DNA from: Bugulina stolonifera
Taxonomy: Eukaryota > Bryozoa > Gymnolaemata > Cheilostomatida > Bugulidae
Assembly (NCBI GenBank): GCA_935421135.1
Contig: OW285190.1
Span: forward strand, 15,882,501-15,946,500
Length of the DNA: 64,000 bases
Direction of reading: 5' to 3'
Shown: one piece after another, positions 1-13,370 of the stretch
How the letters are laid out: each line of letters starts with the position of its first letter
Numbering within the stretch: the stretch's first letter is position 1
The notes under the pieces: model-generated
The model's input: only the letters and a program-made list of their open reading frames with translations
What the model was told of the DNA's origin: nothing
Databases searched by the model: none
Position numbers and translations under genes: made by a program

Positions 1-210
1 AATAATTTACATAGTGTAAATTCACTAACTTTTTACTGCTATCAACTGAGCTATTTTTTTCCAAGCTTTACATGTATGTTGGCATTATTTTGTTGGCCAA
101 ACCCTCTTCCTGTCTTGTATATAAATGTATTTGATTAGTTAATGTATTCTGCTTGCATGCTATTGGCTATTGCACCCTCTAGTAAACTTCAGCATCTACA
201 CTGTAATAAC

Positions 211-308
211 ATGGGCACTAATAAACTATTAATCGTAATTAAAAGTTGTCCTCTCCCAATTGAGAGAGGATAACTTCTAGCTATGACTAATAGTTTCTTA
301 GTGCCCAT
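211..308. repeat. Foldback (about 98 bp) in an intron of the PARP gene
   Basis: The outer arms (211-231 and 288-308, ATGGGCACTA.../...TAGTGCCCAT) pair at about 19 of 20 positions. An inner pair AAGTTGTCCTCTC / GAGAGGATAACTT forms a second stem. It ends 29 bases before the splice acceptor of the exon at 338. The inner stem belongs to the dispersed GAGTTGTC/GACAACTC foldback set listed in the findings. Confidence 0.75.
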
Positions 309-337
309 GACTGTAAACCTGTTGTTATCATGAACAG

Positions 338-3300
338 ATTGATGCACTATACATACCAACATGCCGGTGCTGTGGGGCGGCTACAGAGTTCCTCCTGCCC
401 AATGATAGTCGCAGTTCATTGGTTGATGTATACAAGGACACTTGTGATTTGGAAGCAGCAACATTTACTGAGGTAGAGAATCTAGTCTAGTAGATAATGG
501 TTTTGTAATTACTTTACTGGACACATTTCTTATGTCTTCAAGAAGATTTTTTTTGCTGAGAAATAGTTGAGGAAGGCAACTTAAATATTTGGCACAGAAT
601 CAGCGCTACCTCGAGTTTCAGCTTTTCTGAGCTAATGATTATTTCTTCATATTATTTCCTTCACCATACTGTGCAAGATAATTCATTATTAGTTGTCCCC
701 CCTCAGCAACTCTTCCAGCAAACAATAATATATATCAAACATGTACATGTATAATATATATTGTTTGTTTGAACACTTGTTGTGAGGAGACAACTAGTCA
801 CAAAATATCTCTTGAAGTATGTATTATATTATATGTCATATACATTGTACATACAAAACACAGAAAAAAAAAATTTGAAATACATGTAAGTGATATGATT
901 TATAAGTGCCTAAATAATTGTTAGTACCAACATATTCTCAAAAGCACCAAACAAATAAAAATGTTGTTATCTGGCACAGTTAAGAAAAGAAAGTAATACT
1001 TGCATGTATTAGCTAATAACTATTCTAAAAATCAGTTTAGTCTAATTTTAATAAATTGCTAAAAATAAAAATGTATACAATTTTGTATGCTTTATCTAAA
1101 TACATTATTATGGATCCCACATTTTTACATACAAGTATAATATTAGTAGAAATTGCTTCAATTAAATTCTGATTATACAGAAACTTAACGAGACTCTTAC
1201 AAAACATTAATTGATAATATTATACAGATTTTCCCTGCCATGATTACAACAGCTTTGAGAAAGATGCAGAAATCGAAGAAGGTTGCTATTGTTATACCTG
1301 TGTGTCTGCTCTACCCGCATGTTCTGCGTGGTGATATAGCCGAAATTGTCATTGGTGCAGCTCTTAATTTTCTAAGCAGTTCTTCATGCAGCCTGATCCA
1401 GCAAGTGGGTTTAATTATACCCTCATTCCCTGGGACATTGTATCAGGTAATGTAATGTATGAAAAGTAATAAAATAATAATACTGTGTACTAGAGTGCTA
1501 ATTACATGTATGACTAGTCCAAACATGTGCTCAAAGTGGTACACTTACACAGTGACAACTTTTAGATTTAGAAGTGCTCATATACATGTACAATATTTTA
1601 TTTCAACCCACTAGCTTTTTTGTTGAAGATTGACTCTTTTCCAGTACTAGCTTTGATTCACCTTGAACACAACATGTGAATTAATCTGATGGTTAGGTTA
1701 TTAATATACATGTATATACCACCAACTAGGTTCAATTATCACCAATTTAGCCGACAGTTAAATAATTGTTTTCTGTCGGTTTCAGACCTTTGGAGACATG
1801 ATGAAGAAGGTGAAAGCTGGTGGCAGTCAAACACAAGAGAATAAACTGACTCATGTCCGAATCCATGTCCGAGGTTTATCTGAAGAGGTTGTGAAGGAGG
1901 CCATTATGAGATTCCAGCATGAAGTAAATCAGATGATGATGACTGTTGATTGGTCCAGTTCACCTTATCAACACGCAATTGCTAACCTAAGTAAACAAGA
2001 GGTGACATAATACATACACTAGTTAAAGAGAAGATAATTCAATCATAACATTAATTCCATCAATTTTGGTCAAATCCTTACCCAATGGCTACCATGTAAT
2101 GAAATAACTGCTTCCTGTGTTTCACAGGTCAAAGAGATAGGTGAAAAAGCGGAGGAAAATCATTTAGCCATTGGGATAAATTTAGAAGAAAGACAGATCA
2201 TAGTGAAGGGTCTACGTGCAGATGTGGAGTGCATCAGAGAATATGTGAATTCTATTCTCGCTTCGATGTTTCCAGGTAACATGTTAAACTTTTTATTTCC
2301 TGTCCCGATACATGGATATCATTATAAAATAGGTCAAAATTTTGTCACTAGAGTTCTGAGCTAAAGACTCACAGCCCAAGTCAATCTAAAATAATGGTAC
2401 CTATATCTGGCATATTGATGAGGCATCTAGAACATGTTATAGCGAGAAGATACAATTTACATTGTAGTTATATATTAATCAAGGATATTAATTCGAGTAC
2501 AGGCTATGCAATCAGACCTGCACTGTGCACTTTATTCTATGGTGCATTGTAGCACATAATGTTGTAACTTTTGCATTTGTCTATCAATTTTAGCGTGCTT
2601 TAATTTCGAAGTAGAAGTAGTACGTCATGTAAGTTGTGTGTATCGACAGATTTTAAATTTTCTATTTCCATATTTTGTTGCAGTTGAAGTTTCTGTCCCA
2701 TCTAGTTGGAGTCTCAGAGAACATTTTCATGAAGTCTTGGTAGATCCACAAAGCCAGGAATACAGAGCTATCATTACAAAGACTGGCTGGACTGAGGACA
2801 ATGGGATTCTGTCAATAAACAATTCCAGTCACCATAAAATTCGTTTGGAAGAGGTTAGTGTGACTCTTTTCATACCTAATCTAATGAGAAGACATTACAC
2901 TGGCTTGCTCAGTATTTTTAATAATTTTATTGGCTTATGCGGCAAAGTTTGACTCTCTTTATCCAAAGACACTAACCATGTTGCTGGCCGTCTGAACCAA
3001 AAGTAGAAAGCTTCAAAAGATTTGAATCTATACATGTATTTTCTGTATAATAATAATAATAATGATAATAATAATAATAATTTTATTGTATTTTTCCGTA
3101 CCGTATAATATTTTATTGTTCACACCTGACTTCTATTTTACATGTCTAAATCTTGTAGCTAAATCCTTTTTGTCATGCTACTAAATCTCTCTATCGAAGG
3201 TTGTGAGGGTTCAGAACAAGTATCTGTATGTTCAGTTCGAGGCTCGTAAAAGTACGGTAATGAATGAGTGCAGTCAAATGCATTATACTGACTCTCCTGT

Positions 3301-4112
3301 TGAGATGGAACTGTGGCATGGAACCAGAGGAAATAGTGCAGCATCAATATGTTCATCGGAATTTAATCGGTGCTACGCAAAACCAGGTACGAAGCCTGTC
3401 AAAATATCTCCATGTATTTCTAGGGCATCTCTAGTACTATTGTGGTTTGGAAAGGTACATCTACCAAACAAGTGCTCCACACTGCTAATTGCGTTTGCAG
3501 AATACTTGTCTAAATCTAGTTTACTGCACTGTAATAACATTAACGATAATATCTCTTTAGCCAATGAGAAAATCTAAGTTTATTTTTCTCTATTCTTTCT
3601 CTGCCCACAACTTATTTCATTCACTGCTGCAAAAAGTGCCTGGAATTGCTATAGCACACACTCTAGCGCAGCCAGGACAGGCAGGTTGGTGATGTATAAC
3701 ATTCCAGCAGAGAAATTGATCACTTTCAATATTCTTGCAATAACTAAAATACCTAACATGGTTAGGTAGTAAAGAACTGTATGTACTTTGCACAAGATAT
3801 ATTTTCCTTTGTTTTATAGGCATGGATAACTCTAAAGGTATTTATTTTGCCGAAGACTTCTCTAGTTCTTGGGAGATCTCTTTGCAAGCTTCCCGGGAAT
3901 CGAGTGACACTCTTGTCTATATTATGCTGGCTAAGGTGTTGACTGGCAGACCACACACTACATCTGAGCACTTAGCATGGCCTCAGGTCACCCAGTTTGG
4001 CTGCCATTCCTTAAGGATTCCAAAGGAGAATTCAGAGTACTTTGATTACGTGATCTACCACGACTCGGCAGCTTATCCTCAATATGTGATAAAAGCCTCC
4101 ATAGTGCGCTGA
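338..4112 (+). CDS. Macro-domain PARP (PARP14/PARP10-type mono-ADP-ribosyltransferase), 3' part of gene
   Basis: Seven exons join in phase: 338-472, 1228-1446, 1786-2001, 2128-2275, 2684-2853, 3200-3386, 3820-4112 (TGA), giving 455 residues. The 5' end lies outside the window. Exon 1 has a CRCC motif and no clear domain. Exon 2 to the start of exon 3 resembles the C-terminal half of a macro domain (YPHVLRGDIAEIV, then a hydrophobic strand). Exons 3-4 hold KH-like segments (VRIHVRGLSEEVV; RQIIVKGL). From exon 5 on is a PARP catalytic domain: VPSSW, then LWHGT with the NAD-binding His, GIYFA with the Tyr, and YVIYHD...AYPQYVI at the end. The residue at the third catalytic position is Asp by my alignment. 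Enzymes of this class transfer single ADP-ribose units from NAD+ to proteins. No WWE domain is visible. The gene converges on the MTG gene. Exon joins are manual; family assignment is strong, the subfamily less so. Confidence 0.88.
692..802. repeat. Foldback (about 110 bp) in PARP intron
   Basis: Arms TAGTTGTC...CAAACAATAATATATA and TATATATTGTTTGTTTG...GACAACTA are imperfect reverse complements around a centre containing ACATGTACATGT. It lies in the intron 473-1227, in which I see no other structure. Confidence 0.6.
3049..3083. repeat. (AAT)n microsatellite in PARP intron
   Basis: An AAT/GAT trinucleotide run lies in the intron between the exons ending at 2853 and starting at 3200. It is an ordinary simple repeat. 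Confidence 0.8.
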
Positions 4113-6405
4113 CATAACCTTTGCACAACCTTCTCAACTATTAAGTGCTTTAAGTGAGTAAAATTTTGGCTATCACTAATTAGCACTACTCACAATTATG
4201 AAAAAATTATAATAAAATTCATATTTCAACATTTAATAATTCAGAATGTTGATCACAGCTTTTTGTTTGCAAATGTGTACACATTCCAAAGAAAAACACA
4301 ACTCGACTACATTCTTATGTACCCATTGACCATAATAGTATTATTATGCATTATGTAATGTATTTTCTCTACATCTGTAGATCTTGGTAACCAGTTGTTT
4401 TTGTGTTTGGATTTACAGTTGATCTCCATGGTTACCGAGAAAACTGTAATTTACATTGCATATGCGTTGGTAAATATTTCTGACTACATAAAGTGAAATA
4501 TATTTCCACTTTGTTACGAGTATATTGATACTCAAATAAAAATCAGTTATATAAAAATTAATTTTTGTTTACACAAGTTGCTGTACATGCAAATTGAATA
4601 GTGTTCAATATTTTAGTGGCAATTGTTAGGTTTGTCGTAAAGGAAGATATTTCTAACATTATGTAAGGAGTCAAGTTTTCTTTGTTGAACTAGTCAACAA
4701 ATCTTGAGAAATAAGAGTGACTTTCCTCTAAGTTCTGCGATATGATTTGTTCAATAAGATCATAAGATGTGCGAATATAAAATGGGCAGTATTCTTCAAA
4801 TGGATGAAGTACATCAATAATTATGACTATGGTGTGTAGAGGTATGTATGTATGTATAATTGCTACAATGAAGTCATTTTATGGCAAGTTGAAATAAGTA
4901 ATACTTTTAAGTAAAGCTGCAATAATCACAAGTCACTACAAATTTTTTTCACTCCTTGAATATGACTTTGTTTGAAATTCAAACGAAGTCGAATTGAAAG
5001 AACTATGGACGTAGCTTGGAGTTACCTACCCTTATCTCTCATAAACATCATGAGAGCTGATACTCCACACTAAACTACCAATTACAAATAATTCATACAT
5101 TATCTGTCTACATGAAATAATATCTTCTACATGCAATTATTGTATAAGACTACATTTCTTGATCACTGTAATATGTGAATAATCCATGTAGCATGTATTA
5201 AACAACAACACAGGCATTTATTTACATTACAAGTATTTGTTAGGTTGGCAGCAAAACGATTAAAGTCTACTGCTAAAACTTTTGAGAGCAAAAACAATTA
5301 TTTTCTTTCGGTATTCTATGCAGTAACTATTGTGGTATACCACCTAGTGAAGCATGCAATGTATTATGTTCCTCTATCATAAAACTAAACTGAAAATCTG
5401 ACTTGCAAGCATGTGATTTCATAGAAGAAACAATGTGCTGATAGGAAACCCAAATTTCTCCCTTCACTTGGCGCATAATAGAATTTCCTTGTATACCAAT
5501 TGCACATTTGCTGCAACCCGTAGCTCTTCCATGTTTAGCTCTTTCATGTTCGGTTTAACTGATGCTAATGGTACAAGTGGAAATACTTATGCAGGAGAAG
5601 ACATCTTCATTCAAGTCAAATTTAATATTTATTTCAATTCAGAAAATCTAATAGCATGCAATAATTAAAAAGAATAAGCCCATGTGTATGGTACATCATA
5701 CAGAACAGGCTCTGAGTACATTATATAATATAAGTTATCATGTCTATGATGGTACAATGTGCGCGTAAAATAATGTATACTTTGTTTGTCAGCAGCTAGG
5801 AGTACCATATGCATAACAGACAAGTAACTATAAATGTGTGTCAACCCCATGACAATAATAGAATTAAATACCTTGCCCTGTATATTATAGAAACTAGTAA
5901 CATGTGACACTCAACTCAACTCAAATGATTAATTCAGCGAATGCATTGGACAACCGAATACATTTAACTTGCTAAAATGAGCTGTAGGTTACTGGCATTG
6001 CATAAGTTTTTAAATTAGACTGAGAGTTAAAACCATGATTGTATCCCATTGCTGCTCATGGCTAAAATAATAAAGTGCTCTGTAATTTACATACTCAACA
6101 TAATGTTGTGCAGTCAGCAATAATAAAAAATAATAAATAACAGAAAATGTTGGGTTTTTCCGGACAGTACTACAGGTTATCTACTAGCTAATATAGAGAA
6201 AAGGACTTAGTGTAATCATAATAATAACAAAATGTTAATTTGAACAATGGAATGTTTACAGTTGCGTTGATTTCTACTACGCATGCATCTATCTACAAGC
6301 TAATAATCTGGGTGTTTCTATGTACAAAAATCTAGAATATATGGTTTAGGATCAGCATTAGACAAATAGAAGCTACTTTTTGAAAAAATCATCTCGGGTA
6401 ATTTC
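4113..6405. other. Convergent intergenic region between PARP and MTG genes
   Basis: This stretch holds the 3' flanks of two convergent genes. AATAAA-like signals occur near 4210 for the PARP. A small foldback of the dispersed family lies at about 5018-5076 (GGAGTTA...ATACTCC arms). No coding sequence is supported: the short open frames have no recognisable domain. Confidence 0.6.
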
Positions 6406-9400
6406 TCAATCTTTCTCTTTTTTAGTCTCTACAACTTTTGTGTTAGTCATGGTATCTGAGCCTTTATCTTCCTTTTCTTTGACTCCTCCGCAAGCATTGT
6501 GATGGCGGTCCCAGTCTTTGTGTTGACAGAACTGGCCACAATATCTAGCCTTGTTACAGCCACTACACGTCTCACTGGCCTTTCTTCCACAGTTCCAACA
6601 GTTCTAAAAAAGTAAATCAAACATCAGATTGAAAAAAAATCATTATTAGCCGTCCCTTTAATGCAACACAAGAATACTATAATAATGCTTATCTACATCT
6701 ATCAGGATATTTCATCATTCAACAAGTGTGAAGGGTGCGCAAAATTTTTACTTATTTTTGCTTAGTATTAAGTATCATAGCTGCTGAAGCAACTGTGGAG
6801 GCATGTGCTTCTGGTTTGCTTTTTGGTTTAGGGTAACCGATTTCATCTATTTGTAGGCAAAACTCATTTCATTTTCTTCTTTTGATGGAATTCAGCAAAC
6901 TGTAGGAAGCCCCTTTTAGTGAAATAATATTCCATGACTCTCGTAGAATAATATATTCCTATTTACTCATGGCTGCTGTCTTGCTGCCTTGTCTGTAAAG
7001 ATATTTACCTCTGGAAGATCTGACTGTTTGTTAACCAGCCTGTTGACTTCGTCTTTGGCCGTCTTTTTAATGTGAGTTAAAACATTCTCCATTCTGACCC
7101 TTTCTTGGCCCACCAATTCATTAGCTTTTAGCTCAGCAGCTGTGACAGCCTGGTGAATCTCCATAATAGCTTGTCTTTTCACCTCATTCACCATTTCATC
7201 TGAGAACGTATAGCATCAATGCTTATAGTAGGCATACACCAAGTACTAGCCAAAAAGGCTGCATTTGACAATGCAGAAAATTGTTAGTTATGTGTAGAGT
7301 TTTGTAAATTGGTTAGTTCTACTTGTGTTGGCAGATTTCAAACAATGTAACCGTATTCTTGAACATCTGAATTAATAATGAACACAATATAACCTACAGT
7401 AAAAAGATGTAGAAGTATTTTGATCCAAAGTTATATTGCAACTCTTTCTAGCTCTAATGGCACCTTGATGGATCAGTCCTTGCTTACCTGCTCTCCGTTT
7501 CACTTCAGCTATTCTGTCTTCTGATTGCCGGATGGTTTGAGTCATTATCTCCCCTGTACGCTTCTTGAAATCCTGATCAATACCTTCAGCATGCCTCCTC
7601 ATCAACACGGAGAACTCTTGACTCTCTTTTATCCTGCTTTCTTGTAACGATAGAACTGCAGACTTTGTCTTCTCAACGAGGCTGGAAACATCCGCTAGCA
7701 TCTACAGGATTGGAGAGGGTTACAATCATGATGCAGCAGATTTAATATTTGTTTTATTATACATGTATCTAACCAAATATTATCAACTAAAGGTTAAAGA
7801 CATAGATATAAAACTACAGTAAAAATATGACCAATTCTCAGGGGCTCGAGATAAATTTTATATCAAATTATTCAGCTCGTAGTATTTACATAATTTTTAT
7901 TATAAAATAATGACAGCGTGCATTTTTGCGGCCTTAGGATTTTGTATGGGCATGCCTGGATTCATCTCATAGAAGTAAACACTTTACCAGTAGTAAAAGA
8001 TGGTGTGATACTCAAGTCATACGTTGGTATGCAACATATCTGTGCAATACACGTACCACTTTTACTCGTTTCCAATTATCGTCTTCTTTCAAATCTCCAA
8101 CAGATGGTGCTATTGCTGCCATATTGTCCTTATGACTCGATGAGCTACCAGATGGTCTCAAAGGGTTAATTAGACCTAAGTCTGCATTCTCTAGTCGGGC
8201 TCTGAATAACCTGCTGATATCATCTAGCTTTATCTGCGGAGGTGGGGGCAGCAGTTCTATTTAATAAACAAAAAAGATGAATTACATTAAAATATATCAT
8301 CGCTACATACTGTACTAGTCCCTCAGCACAACAATTGACATTGGTTTTTGTGTTAAGCAGATGAAATATTTCTTTATTAGTAATCACTGGAAACCTCTTC
8401 TAAAATGAAAAGTAAATGCAAGTACCTCTATCTGTCAGAAATCTCTTCTCTGTTGGAGTCATTAATAACCCTGGTTCCACATCAGTCAGTGCTGACTGGG
8501 AAGGGCTTCTGCTAGAGGCTCTCTCAGTTGGAGACGAATCCCGTAATAATCTTTTGGGCGGAGGAATTTCATCAGAACTAAAATAGTAGAAAACAGTGTC
8601 ACATGATAATTATATAAGTCACATGTTGTATAGGTCACATGCTATATAGGTTGTATGCTGGTGCTCAAACGTATGGTAGTTTTTGTAGTCACATGGCATA
8701 TTACGGATGCATAAGTCTGAGTTTACTATGTTTAGAGTGTATACATGTATGTCTGTCATCTTTGGTTTTAGTGCAGTGTTAACCCTGTTTGTATGAAGAC
8801 TGTATAACTTGTAAGTTACATGTACATGTATAAATTACATAATTATGTGGGATGTGTATGGCATGTCATGTAAATCAGTACATTCGGCCCATTACTCCTC
8901 TATTATCAGAGTGGAGGAAGAACATTTGCTTATCTTACTTGAAGCAGCTTTATAGATTATTTACTTTTAGCAACAAAGGTAAGACAACTTCCAACTTCTA
9001 ATATCCGATGTGATGGAAGTTAGTAATGATCAACAGGTAAAAACATTTTCTACTACGCATAGGAGTATACAGTAATAGAAAATTTAAGGCCAGACGCAAA
9101 AATCGACCTAGATGTAGTATATAGTTATGTATACGTGTAAATGTATGTGTGCAGTGTATACATCTACATAATTTACGTAGTTGGGTTGGTTACATATTTA
9201 CCACTCTGATCGTTTAGCCTGAGTTCAGTACTTACAGAGAGGTTCTGGGAGATATTTTTCTTTTACTGGACTGTGAAGAGTCATCCCTGAACTCTGGTGA
9301 AATGCTACTAGTAGAGTCTTTCTTGCTCTCACCAGCGTCAAAGATTGCTCTCTCGTTATTGGCTAAATACTGTTGGGGTGACTGCCTGGATATTTGTGCA

Positions 9401-12400
9401 CATTGCATCAATTCCCTCTGAAGTGATGGCAGTGTCGCCTGGTGGATTGTTAAATAATAATACATAAGTCTGTTATTATTTATATCTGACATACGAGAGG
9501 AGTACCAGCAAAACAGTCATATGTCAATATTACAAAATATGACCGTACCAAGGGAGATAACTGCTCATAACTTGGTAGCAACTGTGTGCTGAGCTAGGGT
9601 TTGAGTAAGAAGGGAGGGTTGATGATTAGGTCACTATAAATCAGGCTGAAATATTTTATAGACAGAAGCTAATATTACCTCCATAGGGGCAGTTCCAATA
9701 AATTCAGTTTGGCAGTTTGAACCAGTATAAGATGGAACTCAACGTATTCCATAACTGTATGTTACTCCATTGGCAATGTCAGCAGTAAAGCAATGGAATG
9801 GTTTATAAATGGGTATACAATGGTACTCTTACCTTCAGAAATGGTATAACAAATGGCTTCAATGGAAAATTTGTTGTTTCTTGTAGCTTAGAGTGAAAGT
9901 CTTCGATAGACAGTTGGGAATTCTACAATGGAATAAGAGGATCGGTCATGATATTGCATGAGCACGCAGGCTGCTTCAACTCAAGGAATTAAGGATGGTG
10001 TGATCTCTAATTGGCCGATTCCCAACCTGAGAATTCACAGGTGTTTGCCAAGTAAGAGATTAACTGACACGTAGATGTAAACTAAGGATCATACACTTGT
10101 GTCCTGATGTCACAAACTTTATACACACAATCAGCATTAAAAAAGGTTGGCAGAAAGGCAAAAAGGTGGATATTACGGTTTGCCGGCTTCCAGGATGTTT
10201 TTGTAAATTTCGAAAAGATGACACGTTTTGAGTTAAATAATAATATTTTTTCTATGGCTCAATAATTAAAAATACAATACTGCACTGTCCAATGATAGGG
10301 TGAAGAAAAGTCCTTATATTCCACAGTCCCAGTTCTCTACTTTTTATGCTTATACAGTGTATTTGTTTTTATGACCTGTAATCCTATTGAAAGTTCTGAC
10401 TTCTGGTTTGCTTTGGTTAGAAAAAAGACCAAGTTGAATATGATCAAGTTTAGTGTTGAAGACCATAAAGATCTATGACACAATAATATGAGTAGGCGTA
10501 ATGGTTCTGCATTAGAAACTTGCACTTGAGTTTCATCATCTGCATCCAGAGTAACTTGGTTAGCATGTATTTTGGAATACTTTTTGAGTCAAGATGAAGA
10601 TTTGTAACCCAAAAGATAGTGAAAGGTAAAATTATCTTACCACTAGTGCCAATACTAGGGCCCGAACCCTTTCTCCAATTTCTGTAGAAATATCAGATCC
10701 AAACTGTTGCAGGGTTGTGAGAAACCGCTTTAGTTTAGCCAACTGTTTAGCTCCACAGGTTGGTGGAAGCTGCATATTAATACTGTTTGGTGATTGGATC
10801 TCTAGTGGTCTCAAGACGGCACCTGGAGATACTCGACCCTGAAGAGAACCTGAAATAGACATGAGAAATATAGAGACTCGGTCAATTCATCAACAAATCT
10901 CTAGTGTGGTTCAGCTAGTTACTTGGCTTTTACTTGAGGGTTAGTTGGTGACACCCGAGTAGATGACACTTTATAAAACTTAGTCTATGGCCACCAGAAT
11001 TGATTGAGTCACATCCTTGCAGCTACATGCGAGTGAGTGTACATAATATTATTCTACATGTATTTGAAGTCTGAAAATAATTTCTGATTTATTGGACTTT
11101 GCCTTCATCTCCTTATTTTAGTTTGATCTGATGTACATGTAATAGGGAACTATTCCACTTTAACCAAAGCTTTATGTGTCTTCTGTATCCATTGGACAGA
11201 TCATAAACATATATTCGCACACATGATTTACATTTACATGTACATTGCACGATGTGTAAATTAAATTATATGATTGTTTATTGAAATACCAAATTATTGA
11301 ATCTCATGGTACTTGAGTCATTTGTTTACAGACTACGGCCAGCATAAAATAGTGGTAGATGCAAAAAATGATTGAATATCGCAATGGCGGAAGTAAGGAA
11401 ATGCAAGACTTATTACTTACAAAGTCGATAGATACTACATGGTTAGTTTTATTAATAATTATGACATCTAGAAGATTTTACCTACAGCTACATGTGAGAG
11501 TCAATGGACTGAGAACAGATCCGGTATCTGTCAATTTATTTATAAAAGTTTCAGATGTCATGCAATAGTAGAATATAGAGGCAGAGGGTAAATATAGTAT
11601 GTATTTTCAATTGCTGTCAACATTTATTTTCACTAATTGTTCAAAGCACTGGTACCTATAATACCTCCATAACTATTTATAAACAGGGCCTGTCTCTTAG
11701 AGCATAGAGAAATTAAACCAGCCTATACCTAAAATTAATTCTGCCTGGCAAACTTGAAAGTGTCAGTTTATTCTGAGAAAGGTAATTGAGTATGCTACTG
11801 TCCTTCACCACAATATCGGCAAAGCTTGCTTTGCTGTTCCAAAAACAGGTTGTAATCCCCATGGACACACGTATTTCAGTATCATGCAGGTTATTTTAGC
11901 TTTCTGAGTTGTACTGTAGCGCCAAATTACAGAGATATGCAAAATTTCAAAGCCAGCCATCTTTTGAGAGCATCGACCAAAGAGAAGACAAATCTCAGTT
12001 GATGTTAAGTTACAATATAACCTGATCTCTCCTGAATAATCAAACCATTTAATAAATAGTTTTACAGTAAATCAAACTGTCATAATTGTATGTAAACTTA
12101 AGGGCTAACTGTACCTGATCCTCCATAGCTGCTGATCGGAGATGAGTTACTTCTTACTGAGAGAGCCCTTGGGAGAGGCGAGTCTGCACTCTTGTGTGAT
12201 AGTTGACCGGGAGAAGATGTTTTCTGGGACGCTCTGCTACCAGCCTGCATTGTTTCCCTTTTAATATTTGAACCAGGACTACTCAATGATCTAGTTGGTG
12301 GTTTTGTAGCCTGTGAATTTGTGTCTATCATGCCTTGGCGGGCTTCAGCTGATTGTAGAGACAGCGTAGGCATCAATTTCAAATGCTCAACTGTAAGAAA

Positions 12401-13370
12401 ATAAATACTATTATCATAGCATGCCCTGGAGAGCAGCCATGGCTTAGTGGTTAGAACGCTGAAGGTTCCAGGTTCAAATCCCGGTCACGGTGGTGTTAGA
12501 AAGAGCATCCAACCACAATTGCTCCTGTGCCCCATATAAAAGTCCTTGAGGTCATGCAAGCCAGCATGGCTTCAAGGCAACTCCTCTACCCCTGCCAAAA
12601 AAGACTATTTCATCTGGGCCTTTTCTCACAGGGAGTTTGCCTGCACTGGCACCTGGCAGTGTGAGCTGTAAGGGGCTGGTCACGCCGAGGAGTATAAGCC
12701 CGGTGAGTTGTCATGTTCTTTATCATAGTGTACCTCCAATAATGAAATATCCAACATAACCACAATGAAAAAAAAGGTATTCAACTCTAACCATCACAAA
12801 ACCATCAAAGTTGAATTGATTTTCACCAAACGATCTCCTATTGATGTAATCATGTTGTGACTAAAGCAAAAGCCATGAACATAGAATTTTCCTAGTAGGT
12901 GGAGTTATCCCTCTTCCAATAAAAGGGTATGTGAGCAGTGACATATTCCAAATATTTCAAAATATTGACAGACACAAAACTAAGTTCTAGAAGGTAGGTT
13001 GATGACATGCTTTAACGACTACAATAATAAATGTAGGCTACTGGTAGAGTGTAAACACTATCATCATAACTACATCATCATAACTGCTGCTTGTACATGT
13101 GCTGCTTGTACATGTGCTGCTTGTACATGTGCTGCTTGTACATGTGCTGCTTGTACATGTGCTGCTTGTACATCTGCTGCTTGTACATCTGCTGCTTGTA
13201 CATGTGTTGCTATCAGCATTGTCACTTTACTACTATGGAACTTAGTTGTGAAAGCACTATTTTAATCAATTTATATAAAACCATATGACAACATAGTAAA
13301 TTTCTATTCCTAAATATATTCTGTACTTACCATAGGAGAGAGAATGAAACAGATGTGTGGATTTTACCAT
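6406..13370 (-). CDS. CBFA2T: CBFA2T/MTG (ETO, nervy) family transcriptional co-repressor
   Basis: Ten exons join in phase: 13370-13331, 12390-12115, 10849-10641, 9922-9833, 9438-9236, 8577-8426, 8256-8057, 7701-7488, 7199-7009, 6603-6406 (TGA), giving 590 aa, close to human family members. Domains in order: NHR1/TAFH from about residue 131 ([20 protein letters not shown]) to about 221; a PPPKR segment near 280; NHR2 oligomerisation helix from about 385 ([20 protein letters not shown]); NHR3 coiled coil 462-525; NHR4 MYND zinc finger 526-563 with ligands C527, C530, C538, C541, C547, C551, H559, C563. Family members are nuclear scaffolds that recruit NCoR/SMRT and histone deacetylases to DNA-bound factors. 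The start at 13370 was chosen because ATG opens an in-frame 13-codon exon with a GTAAGT donor; non-coding 5' exons may lie further right. Some splice sites, such as the GTACGT donor after 8057, were chosen from family similarity. Confidence 0.95.
12424..12716 (+). mobile_element. tRNA-derived SINE in MTG intron 1
   Basis: A box TGGCTTAGTGG (12440-12450) and B box GGTTCAAATCC (12471-12481) have the spacing of an internal RNA polymerase III promoter. The tRNA-like head is followed by about 220 bp of unrelated body. It does not fold as a good tRNA, so a SINE is preferred. The 3' boundary is approximate. Confidence 0.7.
13085..13204. repeat. 15-bp tandem repeat (8 copies) in MTG intron 1
   Basis: The unit GCTGCTTGTACATGT is repeated every 15 bases eight times, with late copies carrying CATCT. 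Since 15 is a multiple of 3 it opens spurious frames (repeats of A-A-C-T-C). It includes the TACATGT motif common across the window. Confidence 0.95.

Noticed and set aside
12999..13288. Overlapping plus-strand frames of 88 and 65 codons made of A-A-C-T-C or M-C-C-L-Y repeats
   Set aside because: They are translations of the 15-bp tandem repeat in an intron of MTG, with no start context or domain.
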